A DNA stretch of 64,000 bases from the NCBI RefSeq assembly GCF_003864255.1, contig NZ_QWEZ01000001.1:2046001-2110000 (forward strand), given 5' to 3'. The translations under genes were made by a program, and so were the position numbers. Origin of the DNA: Aestuariirhabdus litorea. Its GTDB lineage: Bacteria; Pseudomonadota; Gammaproteobacteria; Pseudomonadales; Aestuariirhabdaceae. Below are positions 57,579 to 64,000 of this stretch, piece after piece; the stretch's first letter is position 1, and every line of letters begins with the position of its first letter. Below the pieces are notes generated by a model. The model worked only from the letters and a program-made list of their open reading frames with translations, was not told the origin of the DNA and searched no databases.

Positions 57579-59219
57579 CTACTGCTGCACCCGGAAACGC
57601 CCGGAAATCTCCTGCAGGTGTTCCGCCAGCACCGCCAGCTCCTCGCTGGCCCGGGCAATCTGCAGGTTACCCTGGGCACTCTCTTCGGTGATATGGCTGA
57701 TATTTTCCAGGTTTCGGTTGATCTCCTCAGCCACTGATGACTGCTCCTCGGAGGCGCTGGCAATCTGCACCGTCATCGCATTCACCTGCCCGGTCTCGCG
57801 GGTGATGGTTTGCAGGGCCTCACCGGCCCGTGCAGCATCCTGCGAGGCGGTTGCCGCCTCATCGCGGCTCTGCAGCATAACAGTGGCGGCATTTTGTGCC
57901 CCCTCCTGCAACCGTTTGATCAACTCATAGATCTCATTGGTGGACTGGCTGGTGCGCTGGGACAGCGTCCGCACCTCATCCGCCACCACCGCGAACCCCC
58001 GCCCCTGCTCACCCGCCCGGGCCGCCTCGATAGCCGCGTTCAGCGCCAGCAGGTTGGTTTGCTCCGCGATGCCGGTGATCACCTCCAGAATTCCGCCAAT
58101 GCTCTCACTGTCATTGCGCAGGCTCTGGGTCAAACCAGTAGCCTCATCCAGGCGTGCCGCCAGTTGCTGAACCGCCTCCGCGTTATGCTGCACCAGGGCG
58201 TGCCCTTCGGCGGAGGCCTCGGCACCGTCGCGGGAAGCGCGGGCCGCTTCGTTGATATTACGAGCCACTTCATGCACGGTGGCGTTCATCTGGCTCATGG
58301 CCGTGGCCACCTGGGTCGTTTCCTGCTGCTGCAGTGACATCCCCGTGCTGGTCTGCTCGGTGGTCGCCGACAACTCGGTTGCCGCAGCGGAGACCTGTCG
58401 GATGGCGGCGGTGGTTTCCAGGACCATCCCATTGAAACGTTCCATCATGCCGTCGAACGCACGGGACATGTTGCCCAGCTCGTCGCGGGTGTCGATGCGG
58501 GTGCGCAACGTCAGATCGCTGCCTTCGGCAACGGCCCGCATGACCGCGCTTAATTTGGCAATGGGCGCGGCGATGCTGCGGCTGATCAACACGCAGGCCC
58601 CCAGCGACAACAACAGACACAGCAGCAGATAGCCGCCGGCAATCATCGCTTCGTGCCAGAAGGTGGCGTACAGGTCATCCATATAGACCCCGGTTCCCAG
58701 GACCCAGCCCCAGTCACTGTGGAATCGTGCGTAGGAGAGTTTGGGGAAAAGCCCCTCCTGTCCCGGCCGCGGCCAGTTGTAGGCGGTCACACTATCGCCG
58801 TCGCGAACCGCGTTATCGACCATTACTTTCAAGAAGGGGCGCCCGTCGCTGTCGGTAATGCCTGTGACATCCTTGCCATTGAGCGCGGGTTTGATCGGGT
58901 GCATCAGCATCCGATACTCTGTATCCAGCACGAAAAAGTACTCTTCTCCGGCGTAACGCAGCGCACGCAGGTCGTCAAGCGCCTCCTGCTCTCCCGCTTC
59001 CCGGCTCTTTTCACCGGCAGCAACCAGCTTCTCCTGACGCTCGATCAGCGAATAGGCGGTATCGGTCAGCGCCTGCAGCTCCACCTTTTTTTCTTCGTTG
59101 ATATCCGCCCACATCTCATTCAGGCTCAGCAACTGCAGGGAGATCATTCCCAGCATTACCGCCGCCACCAGCGCAAACAAGCGTGTGCTTACCTTCAAGT
59201 TTCCCAGTACCTTGTACAT
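57579..59219 (-). CDS. Methyl-accepting chemotaxis protein with single Cache sensor
   Basis: The ATG at 59219 (GGAGGAG eight bases upstream) gives 546 residues: helix 1 (about 12-33), an extracytoplasmic single-Cache domain (about 34-188; [29 protein letters not shown]), helix 2 (about 190-212), HAMP, and the signalling domain with the invariant hairpin [34 protein letters not shown]. No C-terminal CheR-binding pentapeptide is seen. It should sense a small organic ligand. A TTGACA on the - strand (59369-59364) may be its -35 box; a sigma-28-like alternative fits poorly. Confidence 0.92.
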   Translation of the reverse strand: MYKVLGNLKVSTRLFALVAAVMLGMISLQLLSLNEMWADINEEKKVELQALTDTAYSLIERQEKLVAAGEKSREAGEQEALDDLRALRYAGEEYFFVLDTEYRMLMHPIKPALNGKDVTGITDSDGRPFLKVMVDNAVRDGDSVTAYNWPRPGQEGLFPKLSYARFHSDWGWVLGTGVYMDDLYATFWHEAMIAGGYLLLCLLLSLGACVLISRSIAAPIAKLSAVMRAVAEGSDLTLRTRIDTRDELGNMSRAFDGMMERFNGMVLETTAAIRQVSAAATELSATTEQTSTGMSLQQQETTQVATAMSQMNATVHEVARNINEAARASRDGAEASAEGHALVQHNAEAVQQLAARLDEATGLTQSLRNDSESIGGILEVITGIAEQTNLLALNAAIEAARAGEQGRGFAVVADEVRTLSQRTSQSTNEIYELIKRLQEGAQNAATVMLQSRDEAATASQDAARAGEALQTITRETGQVNAMTVQIASASEEQSSVAEEINRNLENISHITEESAQGNLQIARASEELAVLAEHLQEISGRFRVQQ

Positions 59220-59822
59220 TACATCAACTCCTCCTGAGATCGTCCCAACCTTGGGACCGCCTTCCTGTTTCTCCAAACCCCGTTGGGGGCTGCACCCGAC
59301 GGGAAGGAACTGCGAGCGCTTCAATTAGGCTAGGCTTTTTGCTAATGGCTCTTTATTGATCTCTGTCAAACCGTTTTTTGAGAAAAACGCGCCACACCAA
59401 AAAGGAGGCAAATAGCGATACCCCAACCCGATACCAGGAGCCACCCCAGGAAGAACCAGGGAAAGAAAAACCAGATAAATCAGAAAGATATGTTTTGTTC
59501 GCTTAAAACGCTTCCGACATAAGATGACATATATTCACAATATGAATGAGCGCCGCCTGCAGCGTCCATCCCTAAAAGCGTGACCCCGTAGACAGTCGCG
59601 CCTCGCCGCAGCCTGACGTTTGGTGCCTATATTCAGGATGGATGCCAGGGCCTGCCAGCCTACAGCGGAATAAGACGACACAGGAGAAAACTCCAACGGT
59701 CGACCCCGACTCGCATATCTACGCCGGGCAGATTGGTGTGGGTTTCTAGCCGTAAGGAAAAACGGAGAGCTCCAGCGAACGCTCCAACGCGAGGGTCAAT
59801 AGGGGGGTAACAGAATCTCCCC
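59220..59822. other. 603-bp intergenic region
   Basis: It contains the chemoreceptor promoter region at its left end and, near its right end, a stretch that may be the decayed end of an outer membrane protein gene. An AAGGAGG-like stretch at about 59401 is not followed by a start codon. No RNA gene, repeat array or intact gene was recognised. Confidence 0.5.
59601..59749 (+). pseudogene. Possible decayed C-terminus of an outer membrane beta-barrel protein
   Basis: Translation in one frame at 59610-59642 reads SLTFGAYIQDG, and in another frame up to the stop TAG at 59747 it reads VDPDSHIYAGQIGVGF. Alternating hydrophobic residues and a final Phe are what the last strands of a beta-barrel porin look like. 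The two pieces are out of frame with each other, and nothing upstream continues either. This may be a frameshifted gene remnant or a chance reading. Confidence 0.3.
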
Positions 59823-60128
59823 TCAGCCACCCAGGCGCCGTGCTCGACGGTTCCAGGCCCAGCGAAAGCTGAGGGCGAAGAGCAGGCTGTAGCTGCCGAC
59901 CCCCACCGCCAGGATGATCAACAGCCGCACCGCGTCCAGGGGGATCGAGCGGTAGATCAACAGCAGCAGGATTAAAAGAGCAGTCAGCGGCCCGAACAGG
60001 AGACTGAGTTTGCACAGTGTCAGACGGTCAATGGGGGTCTGTGCCGAGGGGCGTAACCCGAGCAATGGCCACCAGCTCCAATCCTGGTCGGAGATCGAGT
60101 TTAAAAATCGCTCCAGGCCATCAATCAC
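59823..60128 (-). CDS. Small two-span membrane protein (GTG start)
   Basis: The 101-residue product starts at a GTG (60128) that overlaps the TPMT-like gene stop, with AGGTGG just upstream. The opening MIDGLERFLNSISDQDWSWW is amphipathic, followed by two membrane helices (about 42-60 and 67-88) and a basic tail (RWAWNRRARRLGG). No methionine start exists in this frame near the overlap, so the GTG and translational coupling decide the start. I do not recognise a family. Coupling to the methyltransferase suggests a joint function. Confidence 0.6.
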   Translation of the reverse strand: MIDGLERFLNSISDQDWSWWPLLGLRPSAQTPIDRLTLCKLSLLFGPLTALLILLLLIYRSIPLDAVRLLIILAVGVGSYSLLFALSFRWAWNRRARRLGG

Positions 60129-60759
60129 ATTCCACCTCGCGGCGCTTCCATACCTGCCATTGATCCTGCCCCTGGAAGACAGCCAGGGAGTCACTGACCG
60201 GCTGGCGGTCGATGCAATCGAAGGCCGGGGACAAAAGTGCTTCCAGCTCTGCCTCAGAAATCGGGAAGGGGGGGCCCCGACGGCTCTCACCGAGGAGAAA
60301 GTAGCCGACCAGCAAACCACCGGGGCGGACCTGGCGGGTCACCCATTGAGCGTAGGCGGAGCGCAGCGCTGGCGGAATGGCGGCCAGAAACGCCCGCTCA
60401 TACACCAGCTCCACCGGGACTTCCTGCACCGGGCTGGTGAAAACATCCTCCTCCCTCAGCTCCACTTTGGCGGTGCCGATCTGCTGGCGGGCGATGGCGA
60501 TCGCCTCAGCGCTGAAGTCGATCGCGGTCACACCCCAGCCGGCGTTGGCAAAGGCCACCGCTTCGTAGGCACTACCGCAGCCGGGAATCACCACCCGTGC
60601 GGGCGTCGGGGCATTACCGATCCAGTGCGCCAGCTGGCGAGGCACACCGCCGCAATCCCAGGGCATCACCCCTTCGGCAATGCGCAGGTCCCAAAACTCG
60701 GCGCGGCTGGCATCCCTCTGCTGCCGCAGGCTTTCTGGAATTGTGGTTTCAGGCTCCAT
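60121..60759 (-). CDS. TPMT-family (thiopurine/thiol) S-methyltransferase
   Basis: The 212-residue protein matches bacterial TPMT-type enzymes: FWDLRIAEGVMPWDCGGVPRQL at the N-terminus, SAM motif RVVIPGCGSAYEAVAFANAGW, and the acidic motif AIDFSAEAI. Related bacterial enzymes methylate thiol, selenium, tellurium or halide substrates; which one applies here cannot be read. GGAGG lies nine bases before the ATG. A small membrane protein gene overlaps its end. Confidence 0.85.
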   Translation of the reverse strand: MEPETTIPESLRQQRDASRAEFWDLRIAEGVMPWDCGGVPRQLAHWIGNAPTPARVVIPGCGSAYEAVAFANAGWGVTAIDFSAEAIAIARQQIGTAKVELREEDVFTSPVQEVPVELVYERAFLAAIPPALRSAYAQWVTRQVRPGGLLVGYFLLGESRRGPPFPISEAELEALLSPAFDCIDRQPVSDSLAVFQGQDQWQVWKRREVECD

Positions 60760-60911
60760 CAGGATGCGCCTCCCAAGCGCTGTTATCTGCTAGCAAACTC
60801 AGGTAGTTTATGTGCAACACCCGTCTCACGCCAATGGGGTGAAGCAAGCGGTGCTTCGGGCAGTTGCCCGTAACAATAACAACTCTATCAACCACCATAA
60901 GGATGGATGTA

Positions 60912-62081
60912 ATGGTCAAGCACCTGAAAAACACCATGGTTCCGCTATTGCTATTCGGCGCCGCACTGGCCGGGGCCGCTGAGCCGGTCAAGATCGGCAT
61001 GATCACCACGCTCAGTGGAGGCGGCTCCTCCCTCGGCATTGATATCCGCGATGGTTTCCAGCTCGCGATGAATCAGGAGCAGGGTACGCTGGGGGGCTAT
61101 CCGGTTGAACTGCTGGTTGAAGATGATGCCCGCAACCCGGGCACCGCCAAACAGATCGCCACCCGCCTGACCAAAAAGGAGCAGGTGGACCTGCTCACCG
61201 GTATCGTCTGGTCCAACCTCGCCATGGCCGTTGTGCCCTCGGTGACACGCTCTGGCACGCTTTATATCAGCCCCAACGCAGGACCATCGGCCCTGGCGGG
61301 TGAGGGTTGCTCAGCCAACTACTTCAACGTCGCCTGGCAGAACGACAACCTGCATGAAGCCATGGGGCAGTACCTGACCGACAAGGGCTTTAAAAACGTC
61401 TACCTGCTGTCCCCCAACTACCCGGCCGGTAAGGATGCCCTCACCGGTTTCAAGCGTTTCTTTAAAGGCACCATCGCCGGCGAGGTCTACACCAAACTGG
61501 GGCAGAGCGATTACGCGACCGAACTGGCCGCCCTGCGTGCGGTGAATCCTGATGCGGTGTTCTTCTTCCTGCCCGGCGGCATGGGGATCAGTTTCCTCAA
61601 GCAGTACCAGCAGGCTGGACTTAACAATAGCGTACCGCTGTTTGGACCTGCGTTCTCCTTCGACCAGGGTATCCTCAAAGCCACCGGCGATTCCGCTCTG
61701 GGGGTCGTCAACAGCTCCCAGTGGAGTCAGGACCTGGACAACGCCGCCAACAAACAGTTTGTGAGTGATTTCCATAAAACCTACAACCGTCTGCCATCGC
61801 TCTATGCCAGCCAGGGTTACGATGCGGCCCGCCTGATCGCCTCGGCGCTCAAGGCCACCGGGGGCAATATCAAGGACAAGGAGGCGTTCAGGGCCGCCCT
61901 CAAACGCGCGGAGTTTGAGTCGGTGCGTGGCAGCTTCCGTTTCGGCAACAACCAGCACCCGATCCAGGATATCTACATTCGTGAAGTCTACCGTAACGAC
62001 GCGGGTGAGCTGACCAACCGGATGATTGGGGTTGGCCTGCGCGAACACCAGGATGCCTACGCCAAGCTCTGTACCCTCTAA
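60912..62081 (+). CDS. Liv-type ABC transporter substrate-binding protein
   Basis: The ATG at 60912 (AAGGA eight bases upstream) gives 389 residues with a signal peptide ending ALAGAAE. The mature protein is a type I periplasmic binding protein (VKIGMITTLSGGGSSLGIDIRDGFQLAMNQ, YISPNAGPSALAGEGC, YASQGYDAARLIASALKA). The family binds branched-chain amino acids, amides, urea or aromatic acids; the ligand here is not clear, and an aromatic acid is one possibility. It is the first gene of an operon with LivH- and LivM-type permeases. Confidence 0.88.
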   Translation: MVKHLKNTMVPLLLFGAALAGAAEPVKIGMITTLSGGGSSLGIDIRDGFQLAMNQEQGTLGGYPVELLVEDDARNPGTAKQIATRLTKKEQVDLLTGIVWSNLAMAVVPSVTRSGTLYISPNAGPSALAGEGCSANYFNVAWQNDNLHEAMGQYLTDKGFKNVYLLSPNYPAGKDALTGFKRFFKGTIAGEVYTKLGQSDYATELAALRAVNPDAVFFFLPGGMGISFLKQYQQAGLNNSVPLFGPAFSFDQGILKATGDSALGVVNSSQWSQDLDNAANKQFVSDFHKTYNRLPSLYASQGYDAARLIASALKATGGNIKDKEAFRAALKRAEFESVRGSFRFGNNQHPIQDIYIREVYRNDAGELTNRMIGVGLREHQDAYAKLCTL

Positions 62082-62158
62082 CTGATAGCTGCGTGAGTTC
62101 AGGGGCGGCTCTGCGCCCCGATCTCTGCGCTTAACCCGACCCGACTATCTGGACCGCT

Positions 62159-63070
62159 ATGTTGTTGTTTCTGGAGCAGGTGCTGAACGGCCTGCAGCTC
62201 GGCTTTATGCTGTTTTTGATGGCCGCCGGCCTCACCCTGGTGTTTGGCATCATGGGGCTCATCAACCTCGCCCACGGCTCCCTTTACATGGTGGGCGCCT
62301 ATGGGGCGGCGGCTGTCACCGGCCTCTCCGGCTCTTTCCTGCTGGGACTGGCCGCCGCCCTCCTGAGTGCAGGGCTCTGTGGCCTGCTGCTGGAACTGGT
62401 CGCCCTGCGGCGCCTCTACGACCGCGATCACCTCGACCAGGTGCTGGCCACCTTCGGCCTGATCCTGTTCTTCAATGAGCTTACCAAGATCCTGTTTGGT
62501 CCCCAGCCGCTCTACCTTAATGTCCCCGACTGGTTACAGGGAACCGTCGAGCTGATTCCCGGCGCCCCCTACCCTGCCTACCGGCTGGCGGTGATCGGCG
62601 TCGGGATTCTGGTGGCGCTGGGGCTGTTCCTGCTGGTCAACCGCAGTCGGCTGGGGATGCTGATCCGGGCCGGCGCCAGCAACCGCGAGATGGTCAGTGC
62701 GCTGGGGGTCAATATCGGCCTGCTCTATACCCTGGTGTTTGGCCTCGGCGCCATGCTCGCCGGACTGGCCGGTGCGTTGGTGGGCCCGCTGCTCTCGGTT
62801 GAGGTAGGCATGGGCGAAGGAGTATTGATTCTCACCTTTGTGGTGATTGTTATCGGTGGCATCGGCTCCATCAAAGGGGCACTGGTGGGTGCCCTGCTGG
62901 TGGGTTTGGTCGATACCCTGGGGCGGGCCTTCCTGCCCGGCCTGCTGGAATGGAGTCTCAGCACGGAGGCCGCCAGCAGTCTGGGTGCGTCACTGGCATC
63001 CATAGCGATTTACCTGTTAATGGCCCTGATCCTGGTCTGGCGCCCACAAGGATTATTCCCGGCACAATGA
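62159..63070 (+). CDS. livH: LivH-type ABC transporter permease
   Basis: The 303-residue protein has about eight membrane helices and the LivH signature blocks LTLVFGIMGLINLAHGSLYMVGAY and GEGVLILTFVVIVIGGIGSIKGALVGALLVGLVDTLG. It pairs with the LivM-type permease, whose start overlaps its stop (ATGA). It moves the ligand delivered by the upstream binding protein across the inner membrane. Confidence 0.9.
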   Translation: MLLFLEQVLNGLQLGFMLFLMAAGLTLVFGIMGLINLAHGSLYMVGAYGAAAVTGLSGSFLLGLAAALLSAGLCGLLLELVALRRLYDRDHLDQVLATFGLILFFNELTKILFGPQPLYLNVPDWLQGTVELIPGAPYPAYRLAVIGVGILVALGLFLLVNRSRLGMLIRAGASNREMVSALGVNIGLLYTLVFGLGAMLAGLAGALVGPLLSVEVGMGEGVLILTFVVIVIGGIGSIKGALVGALLVGLVDTLGRAFLPGLLEWSLSTEAASSLGASLASIAIYLLMALILVWRPQGLFPAQ

Positions 63071-64000
63071 TAAGCTCTCGCCTGACACGACGTTCCGTCA
63101 TCTATATCGGTATCTTCTGCTGCGCCCTGCTGGTTCCACTCTATGCCCAGCTCACCCAGGATGCCTACCTGCTGTCGATGGCCAGCCGTATGCTGATCTA
63201 CGCCCTCGCCGCCCTCAGCCTCGACCTGTTGATCGGTTACGGAGGGCTGGTCAGCTTTGGTCACGCCGCCTACGTCGGCATCGGTGCCTACACCGTGGGC
63301 ATTCTCTCCTTCCACAGTATGGAGGGCAGCCCGATCGGTTTCCTGCCCGGCCACTGGGAGGGCAGCGAATCGGCCCTGGTCAGCCTGCCACTAGCCATGC
63401 TCAGCGCCGGCCTCGGAGCCCTGGTGTTCGGTGCCCTCAGCCTGCGCACCCGCGGCATTCACTTTATTATGATCACCCTCGCCTTCGCGCAGATGCTTTA
63501 CTATCTGTGCATCTCCCTCTATCGCTACGGGGGGGAGGATGGCCTGTTGCTGGCGGGACGTAACCAGCTGCCGGGGCTCGATCTCTATAACGACCTGCAT
63601 TTTTACGGCCTCTGCCTGGCCTGCCTGCTGCTCTATGGGTGGTTAATCCGGCGGCTCCTCAATGCTCGCTTCGGCCAGGTGATTCGGGCCGGGAAACAGA
63701 ATGAGCAGAAGTTGCAGGCGCTGGGGTTTGCCAGCTACCGCTACCAGCTGCTGGCCTTCGTGATCGCCGGCATGGGGGCCGGACTGGCCGGAGGCCTGCT
63801 GGCCAACCAGACCGAGTTTGTCAGCCCCGACCTGCTGAGCTGGCACCTTTCCGGTGTGTTGATGGTAATGGTGATCCTGGGGGGGCTGGGTACCCTGCTG
63901 GGCCCCGTGATGGGGGCCGTGGCCTACCTGTTGATGGAGGAGGTACTGGCCGGCTATACCGAACACTGGCAGCTGATCCTTGGCCCACTGCTACTGCTGG
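63067..64000 (+). CDS. livM: LivM-type ABC transporter permease (truncated by window edge)
   Basis: The frame opens at an ATG overlapping the livH stop and stays open for 311 codons to the edge. The block LLIGYGGLVSFGHAAYVGIGAY and later ALSLRTRGIHFIMITLAFAQM and AGMGAGLAGGLLANQTEFVSP are typical of LivM permeases. Only a few C-terminal residues should be missing. The ATP-binding genes (LivG/LivF type) are expected just beyond the window. Confidence 0.88.
   Translation, partial: MISSRLTRRSVIYIGIFCCALLVPLYAQLTQDAYLLSMASRMLIYALAALSLDLLIGYGGLVSFGHAAYVGIGAYTVGILSFHSMEGSPIGFLPGHWEGSESALVSLPLAMLSAGLGALVFGALSLRTRGIHFIMITLAFAQMLYYLCISLYRYGGEDGLLLAGRNQLPGLDLYNDLHFYGLCLACLLLYGWLIRRLLNARFGQVIRAGKQNEQKLQALGFASYRYQLLAFVIAGMGAGLAGGLLANQTEFVSPDLLSWHLSGVLMVMVILGGLGTLLGPVMGAVAYLLMEEVLAGYTEHWQLILGPLLLL

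Noticed and set aside
59320-59345. Sigma-28 promoter for the chemoreceptor gene
   Set aside because: TAAA and GCC are present on the - strand but the spacing is one base too long and the rest of the -10 box does not match.

Overview
The window is chromosomal DNA of a GC-rich gammaproteobacterium, most like the Pseudomonadales/Oceanospirillales. The block queA-tgt-yajC-secD-secF beside a tRNA-Leu, and purL-mltF-tadA, match the gene orders known from Pseudomonas. The many c-type cytochromes, an ANR/FNR-type site, chemotaxis and c-di-GMP proteins suggest a free-living, respiratory, motile (probably aquatic) bacterium. No phage, intact insertion sequence or CRISPR array is visible.

Region 1-9.3 kb is a haem-rich respiratory island: a sensor N-terminus cut by the window edge, a TlpA-like thioredoxin, a triheme cytochrome c, an NHL-propeller lipoprotein, a DUF1566/c7-type triheme fusion, a TPR membrane protein, a haem-copper-oxidase-like protein lacking the usual His-His CuB pair, a tandem NrfJ-like periplasmic protein and a small cytochrome c5 behind a perfect FNR-type palindrome. 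Region 9.3-20.8 kb is signalling: a two-component pair with a degenerate second receiver, an isolated ccmI, an unknown 203-aa protein and two large GGDEF proteins. Region 21-23.5 kb is a second respiratory pair, a diheme cytochrome c facing an ethylbenzene-dehydrogenase-like haem protein.

Region 23.7-40 kb is mostly housekeeping: DUF1289, gamma carbonic anhydrase, two Nudix enzymes, a NIF3/YqfO-like protein, a Deg-type protease, a 32-aa membrane peptide gene with its own promoter and terminator, purL, mltF, tadA, the secretion/queuosine operon and tRNA-Leu(CAA). Region 40-51 kb holds an amine oxidase with a LuxR regulator, a polyprenyl-sugar/GT-C glycosylation cassette, a nitronate monooxygenase-like enzyme and a tungstate transporter in the order tupB-tupC-tupA.

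Region 51-64 kb holds a DUF2339 membrane protein, DUF5062, YggL, an RhlE-type helicase, a helix-turn-helix/periplasmic-binding-fold regulator (possibly oxyanion-responsive), a Cache chemoreceptor, a short stretch that may be a decayed outer membrane protein gene, a TPMT-like methyltransferase overlapping a small membrane protein, and the start of a Liv-type ABC operon that runs off the right edge.

The best candidate for something undescribed is the 1-9 kb haem island, where an oxidase-like core without a canonical CuB site sits with multihaem, thioredoxin, propeller and TPR partners. All functional calls come from reading motifs by eye; no database search was run.
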